NCBI GenBank assembly: GCA_009733575.1
Contig: ML769463.1
Location: forward strand, 1-64,000
Direction of reading: 5' to 3'
Source of the DNA: Gymnopus androsaceus JB14
Lineage: Eukaryota > Basidiomycota > Agaricomycetes > Agaricales > Omphalotaceae
Length of the DNA stretch: 64,000 bases
Part shown: positions 24,830 to 35,777 of the stretch, in pieces
Layout: the number at the start of each line of letters is the position of its first letter
Position numbering within the stretch: position 1 is the first letter of the stretch
Position numbers and translations under genes: made by a program
The notes under the pieces: model-generated
The model's input: the letters and a program-made list of their open reading frames with translations, nothing else
Databases searched by the model: none
What the model was told of the DNA's origin: nothing

Positions 24830-24950
24830 CGGAAACTGAGGATGAGGGGCTCTTGGAAGGACAGAGATTATATGCTAGTGGCAGTGACAGGCATAAAGAC
24901 GTGAGCACGCTGTTCGGGTTCGAAATCTTTAACCCTTTGACGCTGATCTC
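24830..24950. promoter_or_regulatory. Bidirectional promoter, ataxin-10 / VMA12
   Basis: Only 121 bp separate the two divergent ATGs, so the two genes share a compact promoter. No TATA box is seen. Confidence 0.45.
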
Positions 24951-25666
24951 ATGTCAGAGTCCAACGTCAACGTTTCACTTGAGCCTCATCTAATCTCAGC
25001 ATTAGAACCGCTGCTCCAAATATGCGATCCACCCCTTTCCAATCAGCTAGCTCAGCATTTAACCCAGCCTATTATTCCCTATTCTGTCCTGCAGTCTGTG
25101 TCCCGATGGTCGAGGTCTCCTGCAGGTTCCAGTGCTCTCCGCGCTTGCTCACCACCTCTTGATCCAAATTCATATTCCATGATAGCCTTGCTTGCTGGGA
25201 CGACCACTTCGCCAGAACGAAAATTCGGTTCATATGTCCCGCCGCAGGAGCCAGACCAGATAATGAACCAACAAAAACGAGAGCGTAAAGCAATAACCAC
25301 TATAATAAACGGCGTTCTCAGTGTTATTGGCTCGGGTGCTGCTGCATGGCTAGGATCAGAGAGAACTTCTTGGAAGCAGGAATGGGTGAGTGGTCAAAAA
25401 CTTTCGGCTATGTATATTGTGCTGACCCTGGCCAGCGTGTACTGTTTGCTTTTTTCGTAGCCGTAATCGTTGCCGTTTCAGAGACTGTACTTTACATTAT
25501 CTGGCAATCCCGCTCCTCCTCATCGAGCTCGCAACCAGTACGGCGCAAGTACATTCGCGCTAAAAAGCAGGACGGTGATCCTCATAGTATCAGTGCTACT
25601 GCCAAAGAAGAGGATTATCCAGACGGGCTACGCCTTCGTATCCAAGCTACTACAAGCAAAGATTGA
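24951..25666 (+). CDS. VMA12: V-ATPase assembly factor Vma12/TMEM199 family
   Basis: Members of this family sit in the ER membrane and help assemble the V0 sector of the vacuolar ATPase. Two exons. Exon 1 encodes a soluble N-terminal part (MSESNVNVSLEPHLISALEP), then LALLAGTTTSPERKFGSY-type residues and the Vma12 signature. After a charged stretch the first membrane segment ends in GSGAAAWLGSE. The intron runs from gtgagt after residue ...KQEW to the acceptor ccag near 25436. Exon 2 begins RVLFAFFVAVIVAVSETVLY, the second membrane segment, followed by a basic Ser-rich tail ending ...TTSKD. Two closely spaced TM segments linked by a short loop fit the family. The stop lies 35 bp from the stop of the convergent Nudix gene. 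Confidence 0.85.
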
Positions 25667-25701
25667 CACTTGTCCATCTTGTATACGCCGTGTCCCTGTA
25701 C

Positions 25702-26678
25702 TTATACATTTGATTGCGAGTTATACAGCTGTAACCTCTTCATGAGCAGAAATAGATACCATCCTGTCAGTCCCCACACTTCGAGACTTCCATATTTCCC
25801 AGCACCAATTTCAGAGTCATCCTCAAGCGCAGCTCCCTTTGGTGCTAGTACAGGTTCCGAGGGCCTTTCTGAAACGAGATCCGCGGCTCCTACAGCCCAA
25901 TATGGTCGATGTCCACGGAACATGGAGGAACGCAGACGCGCAGGCGAAGCTAGTGCTGAGAAAGGCAAATGAAAGACAGCGTCGACTTCGGGCTGTGAAA
26001 GGTTCTTTCGGAGATCAGCCAAGTCGCAGGAAGGGAGAGGTTCATCGTCGGTTACCGCGGTACTTGAATCAGCATGCACAAAGCCCTGTACATACGTAGA
26101 TAGATTAGCAGCATGAGAGATTAATACAAGATAAAACAGACCACAAAAGGATAGACCAACATATTTCCTCGAAGATTCAACTCAGGGGGTCCAATGTGTC
26201 CAAGAATTTCTATATTTCGCGGCTCGATACCGAGCTCTTCATGGGTCTCTCTGAGTGCAGTGATCATACGAGAAGCATCCGTCTACATCAATAGTCGGAC
26301 TGTATAGTTGGGAAGAAGCAACTGCAAGAAACATACATCGTCAACACGTCCTCCAGGAAAAGCTGGATGGATGTTTCAATTCCAAATGGAATGCAAGCTA
26401 CTTTAGTTGAATTCTCACCTGATCTCTCCAGAATGACTTCTCAACGTCTTTCCTCTAACCTCTAGCAAGATCCCCGGAACACCCTGGACGTTGGCCAGCG
26501 GAATCAATACAGCAGCCTCTCCGCCACCGTGTGCAGTCTCTGTTGGAGTTTGATCATCAGCGCGTTGTGCGAGACGTAGTCCATGTCTAATCGATTGCAG
26601 AGAGTTCCTCGTTAAAGGGCGGTTTAGATGGAAGTAGGGAGAGATTCCGATAGAGTGCGGCGCTACATTGGCGCGCAT
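25702..26678 (-). CDS. PCD1: Nudix hydrolase, coenzyme A diphosphatase type (Pcd1/NUDT7/8-like)
   Basis: Hydrolyses CoA and CoA derivatives to 3',5'-ADP and 4'-phosphopantetheine, usually in peroxisomes or mitochondria. From the ATG at 26678 the protein reads [20 protein letters not shown]. The Nudix fold appears as [20 protein letters not shown], then [20 protein letters not shown] and [13 protein letters not shown]. The core REUXEEXGU is intact; the position of the first Glu is occupied differently, as I recall for NUDT7-type enzymes. The next exons give [17 protein letters not shown]. The last exon has [20 protein letters not shown] and ends at 25702. No C-terminal SKL peroxisome signal is seen. 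The 5' part resembles a short targeting leader, so mitochondrial import is possible. Confidence 0.85.
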
Positions 26679-28057
26679 GTTCTAGACGGAATCTACTAGA
26701 CAAGCAGACAAGTGGCTACGGCTACCACGCAGAATATTAGAGTGAATTGGAGACTGCGCGCTGGGTTAAGATTCGCGAAAACCTTTGAAACTCTAGTTGC
26801 GCTGAGACAAAATGAAAGGCGGAAGCAAGATGCGATAAGCGCCCAACGTCGCTCCCGCGACGTTACGTCAATCACGTCCATTTATAGAAGTGCCAAAGCA
26901 ATATATATCGTCCAAGTTTAGTTCGAATTCGAATTTATCTCTTATTTACGGATGTAACGGATCTTTACAAAGAGGATGGATGGTATCAAGCTTGGTATCA
27001 AGGGTACCTTAATTTTAGCAATAGTTAGAATGTGGAAATTTATGGGTTACTGTAAATTCCGGTCAACTCATTGACCGATTACTTATCAAAGTTCAAGTTC
27101 GGGGACTGTTTACGACGAAAACGGAGAAAATACAAGTTGCGAATGATGTGACAGAGTACATACACGCTCAACTCATTGCCCGGCCGGTTGCTTGTCGAGT
27201 GAAGTTCAGGGACTGCTTACGATGGCAGCAGGGCAAAATGCAAGTAGCGAGTGATGTGGTATAAATACACGCCGTACAGTCAAGAAAACACTGGAAATTT
27301 AAGGGTCCATTTCTGTTTCCTTCCCAATCGGAACAGTTAGGCATGTATGGAGTTCCAGGAGACCGTACATGTGAACGCAAAGGCAACAAGCCCGATGTCA
27401 GAACGGATTTCATACTATCTCAAGAATAACACTGAATAAGGATAGTATCATCGGTGAGTTGGTGACTCCTTCAAGTCTCAACCTCAAGCTCCACCTAAGG
27501 CCCACTGGGAGAATCTAGTTCGTAGTTTCTTCATTCAACCGACGTCGGATTGAAGCTGTCTTGGAGGTCTGGATAAAGGAGAGGGGGGGGGAGAAATGTA
27601 GATCATCATAGATTGAAATTATTTCAGTGATTGACAGACGAGGGTCAGACGTTAAGTAGACCCTGAAAACAACAGAAAACACTAAGTATGTATATATGCG
27701 ACGCTAGCCTGCAGGAACAACTTGAATATGACGAAAGAAAGGAGGCGGGGAGAGACTAGGAGCTAAGGATGTAAATCATACGATATACATAGAATATAAA
27801 TTAAAATTTTGCATGTGGAACAGATTGACAGAGGGGGTTGGACGTTACTCCCTAGAGACGATAGAATACACCAAGAGACTCCAAAAAACACCAAATGAGA
27901 TCCCCTGACGATATCGATGACAGGAAGATTGGTTTGTGACTTATCTCAAATCTCGATTGACCGTCATGAAAGTGCCCGGGACCCGGTTCATATCAGACGT
28001 CAAGTGAGTTCGAACTTGTGACTGAAGGAACAGAAAGAATAATGGGCGGAGATGAAG
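26679..28057. other. Intergenic, start of the accessory island
   Basis: No gene seen. It contains a degenerate tandem duplication at 27061-27275 (separate entry) and a G-run near 27582-27591. The gene-dense left block ends here. Confidence 0.4.
27061..27275. repeat. Degenerate tandem duplication, unit about 107 bp
   Basis: Two adjacent copies align from end to end. Both share CAACTCATTG near the start, GGGACTG in the middle and TACACG at the end. Copy 1 starts at about 27061 and copy 2 at about 27169. Many differences are transitions (for example GGGACTGTTTACGA against GGGACTGCTTACGA). Function unknown. Confidence 0.7.
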
Positions 28058-28421
28058 CCCAGAGAAAAGTCCGTGCTTTGAGATCGGGTCAGAGCGGTTG
28101 GAAGTTAATAAATGGGTAAAAAGTCGATTGAGATCGATTGAAACGAAAACAAATGATAAATATCGACGATTTCAACCAAACTTCAAACGATGTCGAACGA
28201 TCTCACCCGATTTTTGTACCGGCACTTGGCAACGCTTGGTAACTTTCAAGTCTTTTGTATTGAGTTGATTGAAGGTTTGTATGTAAATAGTCAGTAAACG
28301 TCGTCATTTTCACCCATTTTCATCGTTTGTTTGGTTTGACCCGATCTCAAACGATTTTCTACCCATCAAGTTAACTTTCAATCGGTCTCAAACGATCCCA
28401 AAGCACGGACTTTCGACTGGG
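28058..28421. mobile_element. MITE-like element with about 100-bp imperfect terminal inverted repeats
   Basis: The left end begins CCCAGAGAAAAGTCCGTGCT and the right end, read on the other strand, begins CCCAGTCGAAAGTCCGTGCT. The two arms keep aligning for roughly 100 bp, through blocks such as GAAAGTTAA and ATGGGTA. The element is about 364 bp with a non-coding centre. Flanks read GATGAAG on the left and GATGAGG on the right, a possible 7-bp target-site duplication with one mismatch. No transposase is encoded, so it would be non-autonomous. Confidence 0.75.
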
Positions 28422-28803
28422 GATGAGGAACTGCTTTCGAAGTGTTTATGTCACTGTCATTGGTCAGTGAGGAGATGATAATGTGCGAGTAAGTATTGTT
28501 GCATAGTATGTAGTAGCATATGGAAACTGTACATAGGACTAAACCAAATGCAATTCTGTTTCTGCAAGAGAGGTCGTTTACTGGTCTATCGACAGTCAGG
28601 AAATACAGTTAGAGTGTTCATTCGTAAAGGGTACAGCAGCACTCCGCTTGGGATCAAGTTAGATTCTTCAAGGTCGAGAAACAGTGAATAAAAGATAATT
28701 CATATGAGGGCGTAACGAATTTCATGCTTTTCTCTTCTCATCTTCTGAATCGGTACCTCAGGGAGGGGCTCCTATTCAACCAATTCAGCGCTATGCTTTC
28801 AAA
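28422..28803. other. Intergenic, no gene seen
   Basis: 382 bp between the MITE-like element and the 3' end of the CBM1/expansin-like pseudogene. Nothing recognisable. Confidence 0.4.
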
Positions 28804-29918
28804 TCAAAAGACGTCGGCGTACCCTGGTTAAGACAACCCTCGCTCGTATCTGGCCACAACGTCGCATTCTCCCCCGGAATCATGCACGCGCCATTCCACA
28901 GCTCAGGGACCATCCGCACCTCCCGACCACAGACTGCAGCTCACCTCCATGAATGAACCAGTGAGTGCATAATGACCTGACGGAAAAAATACAGCTGGAC
29001 CTCCAGAGTCTTCGCAGAGATCAAAGCTAGATTACTGAATGAGAAAACTCCAATGGTTTTGCGCGGTTAGAATAATCATTTACTGAAATGCGGTGCCAAA
29101 GGAGTTCATGAGATCGTCTGTAGTCTGTCCGCACCATTGCTATAAGTAGTAGGAAGAAAATACGGACGTTAACAATCTCTCCGAGTCCTTGAAGCATACC
29201 AAATGTCTTTCTCACCTCGTTTCCAGCTACCGGGCACATGTCGGTCACCTAATCGAGACTCGGTAAATATTCTCATTATCCTCGGTGCCGGGAAACAAAA
29301 CTGACCTTTACTATGATTGTAGTGAAAGGACCTGTATCCTCAGGATCATATGGGTCAGCATCAGCCGTCAAGGCAAAGCATCTCCCGCGGGCATTTCCTG
29401 CACCCATTCCCGGAACTGAACTACGCCGTAGCCTACAAGGCGACCTTAACGTTAGTTTCAGTACCCAGAACCGCTGGAGGGAGACGAACCGGGGTCTTGG
29501 CATCCGCCCTCGGTGAACGAAGCGGTCCCAGAGGGTAATTGGACGTATCCTGTAGGTGCAGGTCCTGTCGGCATGGATGATGTAGCAGACGTGGACACGG
29601 TAGCGCACGGCTAGATGATATAGATACGGTGCTAGCTCCAGGAAGGCACTGAGAGTAGTCTATGTAAAACTGAGTTGGCGTTAACCGGAATATGATACTG
29701 TCCGCAATGGATTACTTGCAAGTGTTTTGCTTCTACGCATGTAGAACCAGCGGTGCAAGTTGTTGGTCCAGTCCAACCAATGCCTTGAACAGGTTAGTAT
29801 GGACATCGTTTGTAAAATATCCGAATACGTACTCCGCATTGACGATAAATGGGCGATTGGCCCAGCACGGACGTAGCGTGAGCAACAAAGACTGACAACT
29901 TGGATGCAAGAAAGCCAT
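28804..29918 (-). pseudogene. Decayed CBM1 plus expansin-like (DPBB/barwin-like) secreted protein gene
   Basis: Read on the minus strand: a would-be signal peptide (ATG at 29918, then a 1-nt frame change into a hydrophobic ...SVFVAHATSVLGQ stretch). A family-1 cellulose-binding module follows (QCG, then GIGWTGPTTCTAGSTC, then FYIDYSQCLPGA), then a Ser/Thr-rich linker. The double-psi beta-barrel reads GRCFALTADADPYDPEDTGP, IIVKVTDMCPVAGNE, then QWCGQTTDDLMNSFGTAF and FDLCEDSGGPAVFFPSGHYA. A C-terminal NGACMIPGENATLWPDTSEG ends at 28804. The order matches secreted cell-wall-loosening or GH45-like proteins of wood and litter fungi. The frame breaks several times: at the signal peptide, in the CBM1 intron junction, in the linker, before GMGAGNARGRC (where Arg replaces an expected Cys) and near 28925. 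The gene is therefore dead or badly damaged. Confidence 0.75.
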
Positions 29919-30522
29919 GACTTTCGAATACGAGACTACAGCTGCGCGGCAGTCTGCTTTACTTATAGATAAACGCAAGTTGCAAGCGCAGTTGACTGAC
30001 CATGTTATTCCGTCCGTCATTTTCCCGAAAAGCCAGCCAGCTATTAGAAAATATACAACTCACCAGGTGTTGGAAATTTTCCCGAAAACGTTCGGTTTTC
30101 TGGTGCGAGAGGTCTTGAGGCAATTCCAAATTGGCCATTAATATAATTAGACCGGCCATTTGACCGAGTCGCAGAATTAGGATAGACGGCCTGTTTGCAC
30201 GGAAAGATGTCTTAGAACTGGCCTCGGCCCTCGAAGGATTTTCTAGCTGGTAAGCTGGAAATGCTGTGGAGCATGGAAAGGTTCGGGTGTAGGGTCAGAC
30301 CGTCAGAGGGTTAGGTAGGACAAATATTGAAAGGTAAGCGCAAGGTAGGATGGCAGGACACCATCGCCACCCCGGGATCGTTTATACCAAGTGGACATGG
30401 TGCCCTGGACGCGATTTGAGTCTCGACTCTCGCATATGAGTGAAATGTCTCTATTTCCCCAGTTGAGCGCCTACACATAAGCGCCCATTCTTCTTCTGAA
30501 CGTTGATCTCTCTCGTCGAACG
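29919..30522. other. Intergenic, no gene seen
   Basis: 604 bp between divergent loci. It would contain the promoters of the pseudogene and of the gene at 30523. Nothing specific seen. Confidence 0.4.
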
Positions 30523-31624
30523 ATGCGTGTAGCTGGGGTAGCAAGTCGTTTGCTACGTGCAGCTACGATACGAACGCATATTTTCGGCTCTAGCCGGAGC
30601 CCCGTCCGGCTAGGACGCGTTGAATGGATTGGGAGCTCTCCTTCTGCTTCTTCATTCGACGTACCTCCGCCTTCTTCTCCCGCACCTTCTGACCCACCTT
30701 CTCCCTCACTCATCTTCACCCCCTCCGGCCCCCTCTCAAAAAGAAACCTACTCCAACAACGTCAGGCCCTCGAAAAACAGCAACGACTGGAACTCAAGGC
30801 CATGTTTGGGAGGCTGTTGGATAAGAGGGAGGGAGAGTTGAGGTCGAAGGTCAAAAAGAAGGAGGAGAAGACTACTCCGGAGACGGAATCAGAGATAGAC
30901 GTACCCAGTGCTGTCGACGTTGACGAAGCCGAGCTTTATTCGTTCTCCTCCTCTACACCCACATCTACACCCAGACCCACACAACCCTTCTATCTAACAA
31001 CCCGCATCCACTCCCTACTCCTCCGTCTCCACACCAAACCCAAACGCTAAGACACAGATTATGTATATGATGAAGGAGTACAAGACTATTGAGCGGATGT
31101 TGAAGATGAAAGCTAATTATATTGTGGCGAGGGCATGGGTTGAGCGGTGGGAGACGAGCGAACCCTCTCCTCGGGAGGGCCTCTCATTCGAAGCGGAGTT
31201 ACGCCACTTTTATATCGCCAGATTGGTCGAGCTCATTACCAAGAGGAAGGAAGCGGGTGAGTGCACCTTACATTTGCACTACTTTCATTCATTCATTCGT
31301 TACTTAATCCTCCTCCTCCTCGGACAGCCGAACAACCACAACGTCTTCTGGGCTCAAAAGCTCGCTCATCAGGAAAAGGACAAGGAGAGGGAACAACCGG
31401 TTAGGCAAGCGAAGAAGGAGATGTGGAGGGTAAAGGTGGAGATGATGAAGGAGGCGAGGAAGACTGGGAAGTTCGATAGCCGATCAGGTCTTTCGTCGAA
31501 GGAGACGAAAATGAAGGAAGCAAACGATGCGAGTAGCCGACCAGGTCTTATGCAAGATCTAAAGAAGCGTATAGAGGAACACAGGATTAAGAAGGAGAAG
31601 GAAGCGAAGACAAAGGGAGGATAA
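30523..31624 (+). CDS. Unrecognised protein, Arg-rich N terminus and charged C terminus
   Basis: The ATG at 30523 opens a frame to 31050. It begins MRVAGVASRLLRAATIRTHI, an Arg-rich, acid-poor leader that could be a mitochondrial presequence, then a Pro/Ser-rich stretch, then a charged helix (LLQQRQALEKQQRLELKAMF). A second frame (31061-31624) reads MKEYKTIERMLKMKANYIVA, then RAWVERWETSEPSPREGLSF, with an apparent intron near 31259-31328, and a Lys/Glu-rich tail. The two parts probably belong to one gene joined by an intron or a frame change near 31000-31060; I could not fix the junction. No family recognised. Degenerate copies of its 5' part lie at 33754, 35095 and 35778. Confidence 0.5.
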
Positions 31625-33534
31625 ACGATTGTAAGTGGTATATCCGACTCTCTGTGCAGCCTGTCTAAACGTTGCTGGTGTTCGTAGATGGCGATGGTAT
31701 TCACTTACCTGTGGACCTACAGCGTAATTCTATCAGCTCGCTTTTTCACGCTTCATTTATGAAACTGTCGAAGCACGAAGATTACATATTCACCATCCCA
31801 TCGTTCCGAGTATACATAGCGTTCAATGCGCTCACAGAATCGGTCAAGGTTACGAGCAGTCGAGAAGTAATCAGCTGTGCAAGGAACGAGCCACTTGCGG
31901 TCCTTACCCCGAACAGTGTCCTCCTTCCCAACAACCAAATCAAATCAAACCCTAATCCGAGACGACCTACTTTAATCGAAAGTTTCGTTCGTGTTCGGGA
32001 TACCACTGTTGTTGTTTACTGGAAGGACGGAGCCTGTAAAATATGAACCTTTGTAAACAAGTAACGGGCAGCCCGCAACTACTGTTCCACATCGACTCAG
32101 AGTGGGGATGGGGTATCCGAAAACTCTCCCTCCGAATACCAGTGGATAGAGGCTGGCTATGCCAGGTTCGTACCTCATCGATCATCCGAGTCGATGCTTG
32201 ATGAAGAAACGACGATTCTGTGGACTCGGAGTGGATGGTGAGGTCTATTTTTTGAGGTGGAGTTGGTGTGTGGGCTCTTTTTTTTGGTAAGATTTTTAAT
32301 CGAGTTCATCGACCTTCCTCTCCTTCCCAACCCTTAATCCCGAAACCAGCCAACTCTTCCTCCCACACTCCCCGCTCTCCCTCCAGCTCCCCAGTGCCAT
32401 TCAATCCTCAACGTCCAATCCGGATCGTGATCTCTCCTCCCTCCACAGGGTCCGCCGGGCCCGGGTGGCCGCAATCCAAGCCAAATTCTTCATTTATCGC
32501 TAGAATTTGGACGCCTCGGAGTTGAAGCTCGAGTTAGCGATACTGTAGGTATGTTGGCAGTGGAGGGGATGAGAATTGTGTGGCTGTTGGGCTACGGTAA
32601 GTATTTGGATTGTGAGTACAGTATCTGTATATTATGAGTACGGGTATGAGTGCATTTCACTTATGTACTTATCTTACCCTTTGCTGGCTACTACTAATAA
32701 GTATAGATTCGGGATTCAATCCGATTTACTGAAAGTACTTGCTGTAATACTGACTTTCAAAAGTGAGAAATGCTGTACAACCTTGGGGATAAACTGCAGG
32801 AGTCTGACGAGTGCTGATGATACACACCTCATGCTACCGATGGTTTAACCCATTATACAGGACGCTGGTCACAATGGTTAAACTGTAGGATATGAGACTT
32901 GAAGCCGGTAATGGTGAACCTGAAGAGCGGTACTGAGATAAAGGTGAGTGCCTTGTCGTCGATATTCGCAGAGGAGGATTATTCTACTGAGGACTGGTCG
33001 GTCGAATTATGCGTCGTCTCCAGGGAACGGGCCTTGACGCAATGTGGGACGACACTCCATTTATGGAAATGTCAAAGCATTGTATCGCGTTACCAATGGA
33101 GGACACGGGCTAAAAGGCACAAGTACTCGAGTGCTGTAAACCATGCAAGTTAACGTCAGCTCACTGAACCAGTACAGAAAAATTAGAGACTCTGACCAGG
33201 AGCCGTTTCACAATTCACCATTCCATCGTTCCGATTATGTAACTCCTGCTGATGATACTGGTAACTCCTGGCGCTGACAACAGTCGGTGATCTTCTTGCA
33301 CTATCAATGGGAAACGGACATGATAAGATTCAGATCTGGGAGAGGAGTAACAAGTCACTCCTCCAAGTCCGGGTTCAGGTTAAATGGGTAATTCTCCAAA
33401 ATGAATGGTTCCGTGCACCTCTAGATTTTAAAGTGCTAGGATAGATGGACATGAAACAACAATAATACTCAGCGCAATCTCAAATGACGTTCAGGTTAAA
33501 TGAGTAATTCATGCATGGGTCTTGTATTACCAGG
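31625..33534. other. Repeat-rich stretch with short gene-like remnants
   Basis: No intact gene. It holds fragments that recur elsewhere. TTCACCATCCCATCGTTCCG near 31791 has a close match near 33216. A stretch near 32088 resembles 43702. The block at 33038-33110 (with ACTCCATTTATGGAAATGTC) recurs at 43780-43850. These look like eroded copies of duplicated sequences. Confidence 0.5.
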
Positions 33535-33573
33535 AGTACTTGTGGACAGTACTTGTGGACAGTACTTGTGGAC
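33535..33573. repeat. 13-bp tandem repeat, three perfect copies
   Basis: Unit AGTACTTGTGGAC repeated three times without change at 33535, 33548 and 33561. The related copy at 48.3 kb has only one degenerate unit, so the expansion is local. Confidence 0.9.
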
Positions 33574-33740
33574 ATGACAATCTCAAATGTCATCCTCAAC
33601 CGCTTGGTGCGATCCCCTCTCTCCTTTCCTTTCCTTCATCTAAAGCTGGTCTTGAAACCGATTTTTTTTTCTAACAGCCTAGATGTCTGCTCGGATTTCC
33701 TATTTCCTTAGTACCGCCTTTTTGAGTCCTCAGTGCTAGC
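33571..33740 (+). repeat. Dispersed repeat, copy 1 (matches 48358-48510)
   Basis: Shares blocks such as CTGGTGCGAT/CTTGGTGCGAT, AGCTGG(T/C)CTTGA and TCTGCTCGGATT with 48358-48510 in the same order. The copy at 48.4 kb keeps an open frame (MDMNLDVDLNHLVRFPLSST); this one does not. Confidence 0.7.
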
Positions 33741-33753
33741 ACCAATTCCGGCA

Positions 33754-33930
33754 ACGCCAAGCCATCAAAAAACAACAACTCGAGCTCAAGACCATGTTTG
33801 GGAGGGATGAGAGGGAGGGAGAGTCGATTGGGGAGAGGAGGGAGACTACGCCGGAGCTGGACTCCCTAGCGCTGTCGACGAAGCTGAATTTTCCCCGTCC
33901 TCGTCTAAACCTACACCCTCAGAAGCGTGT
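33754..33930 (+). pseudogene. Degenerate fragment of the gene at 30523
   Basis: Matches the coding stretch near 30763-30960 (CAACG...CTCAAG(G/A)CCATGTTTGGGAGG, then GAGGGAGGGAGAG and CTGTCGACG), with deletions. No long frame remains. Confidence 0.7.
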
Positions 33931-33976
33931 TCAGTGATTGGCACGAGCTTGTATACAATTACCCCGAGAAACTGTA

Positions 33977-34699
33977 TCAAGACACAGAATTATCACATTG
34001 CACAATCGATTTAAAAAAAGACTGGTCCCGTCCCTGACGCCATCTTAATGATCTCACACGACGAGCTATACGGTCGTGTTATCATTACTGTAGTAGTGTC
34101 GTCTTCTCGCAGTTCTTCCCATTGTTCACGATCTGCAGCAGTGACTTCAGGACCTTCACCAAGTGATGGTTCATGGACGCTGAGTACGTCCGGATCTGCC
34201 ATAGTTACTTGTGTTGATTGAGTGAGGCTAGGTGATCTGTTAAGAAAGAAAAGCACGCATTGTCCTAAGCCGTGATGAAAACGGATTACTGTGTTGAAAT
34301 TGAGCTCACAACTCGTATTGTGGTACTCCACCCGAATGCCTATGCCTAGAGACAGTTTGAGCCTCCACATCCTGCGGTATTGATTTGGATGTACTGAAGG
34401 TAGATGATCTGTAGTTCGAGAGAAGGCAAGATGTGCAAAGATTATATACAGCGATCCCTGCAGATTTTCGGGATGACTAACATTAACGAACCCACCGCTC
34501 CAACTACACCAAGGACAGTTACGGGCACTGAATTACTTTGATATCCTGCTATCTATAAGAACATGAACATGAACATTATCCTTGAAGTGGACGTACCTGC
34601 AACTGTAGAGCCTATTCCTACCCCAAACACCAGGATATTCGCCAACTGCTGCTTTTGAGACTGGGGTGACTCGTGTCGACTTTGGTGAGGCATAGGCAT
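33977..34699 (-). CDS. Small two-TM membrane protein, unknown function
   Basis: Four exons join in frame on the minus strand. Exon 1 (ATG 34699) reads MPMPHQSRHESPQSQKQQLA, then a hydrophobic segment NILVFGVGIGSTVAGYQ split by an intron. Exon 2 gives NSVPVTVLGVVGAVG. Exon 3 starts IAVYNLCTSCLLSNYRSSTF and is hydrophobic at first. A Ser-rich linker follows (SIPQDVEAQTVSRHRHSGGV). The last exon (SPSLTQSTQVTMADPDVLSV, then DREQWEELREDDTTTVMI) ends ...QCDNSVS at 33977. Each donor and acceptor is canonical and no stop interrupts the product, so the gene looks intact despite lying between repeat fragments. No family recognised. A TATA-like element lies upstream at 34786. Confidence 0.6.
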
Positions 34700-34785
34700 G
34701 GCTTTTTTGGACTGGTGACTCGAATGAGGGAAAAGTGAAGATACGAAAACACCAAGAGTGCGAGGGAAAAGATATAAACGAGGTC

Positions 34786-34794
34786 TATATATAT
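34786..34794 (-). promoter_or_regulatory. TATA-like box of the two-TM gene
   Basis: TATATATAT about 87-95 bp upstream of the ATG at 34699, a plausible distance for a fungal TATA box. Confidence 0.35.
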
Positions 34795-35094
34795 GTGAGT
34801 ATACAGCTTTCAGAAGCTGTCAAGGGTATACGCGATTGACACAGAATGCAAAATCCCTGCCTTGCCCTGAATGCTGCGCTTGAAGAGAACATCAAAAAAT
34901 CCGGTGTAGGAATATGTTAGAAATGTAGAGTAATTGGTTGTTCATCAGGCGTCATCGCACTTAAAATGCTCAAGAAGGCTCTACAAAGACAGATCAGATA
35001 GACGTCTGGTGAGGTCCGGGCATGCTTTGTGGTAGTTTACACTCAGAGCGGTCAAAGAACGGTATGAGAGCAAAGCGCCCAACTTTTTCCATTC
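34795..35094. other. Intergenic, nothing recognised
   Basis: Upstream flank of the two-TM gene and boundary to the repeat fragments; no frame or repeat identified. Confidence 0.35.
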
Positions 35095-35215
35095 TGACTG
35101 AACGTTGAACGTTGATCTCTCGACAGGCACCCGGACTGCAGTGCACGCGTCCAGCGATGCGCGTAGCCGGGGTAGCCAGTCGCTTACTTTCTACAGCTAG
35201 GGTACGTGTATGAAA
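35095..35215 (+). repeat. Degenerate 5' copy of the gene at 30523 (copy 2)
   Basis: Includes the upstream stretch CTGAACGTTGA...GATCTCTC and an ATG at 35157 encoding MRVAGVASRLLSTA before the frame closes. The match to 30494-30580 includes the 5' UTR, so it arose by DNA duplication and not as a processed copy of the coding region alone. Confidence 0.7.
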
Positions 35216-35712
35216 ATTGCTGGCAAAGCGGATTTCGATTTCGGGTCCACTGGAAAGAATATTCGACGTCGACATGCACAGACCGTTCCGCATATTCTCT
35301 TCAACCTCAACCTTCTCACCACGCCAATTCATCCCGACGGCGCGCTCAATAAACGACACCAAGTTCTGCTTGCCCAAAGACGATTCGAGTCACGATAGCG
35401 TTCGCATAAATGAGATATAGGAGTAATATAATATCAGACCTGGTCTGCATGCATGAATGAACGAAATGAATGATACTAATAGATGAATGGAACATCGACC
35501 TGCAGTGTTATTGTCCTTCCGTCAATAGACTCGGATATGGTTCCGGACGAACCGAGTTTGTCTAAATTAATACATTGCCAGAATTCCAGGTGGTTTCTTT
35601 AAGGAGGATAATTTAGATCAAGTATCATGAATATTGAGCGCTACATAATACACAAGTGCGCAAATTTTTTATTTTTTATTTTGTTATTTTTGTGATTTTT
35701 GTTTTGCTTTTT

Positions 35713-35736
35713 TTAATTAATTAATTAATTAATTTT
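35713..35736. repeat. TTAA microsatellite
   Basis: Consecutive TTAA/AATT units in an AT-rich tract, at the 5' edge of the CpG-free stretch. Confidence 0.8.
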
Positions 35737-35777
35737 TCAATTCTCTTGATCTTCTCTTGACATGCATTAAAATGCAA

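Noticed and set aside
24900..24950. tRNA suspected from a GGTTCGAAATC B-box-like motif
   Set aside because: No A box at the right distance and no cloverleaf; it lies in the VMA12 5' region.
30240..30340. Second telomere-like patch (GGGTTAGG)
   Set aside because: Only one unit-like match; expected by chance.
32268..32525. 85-codon Pro/Ser-rich frame
   Set aside because: Low complexity, no splice partner or homologue-like block; within the repeat-rich stretch.
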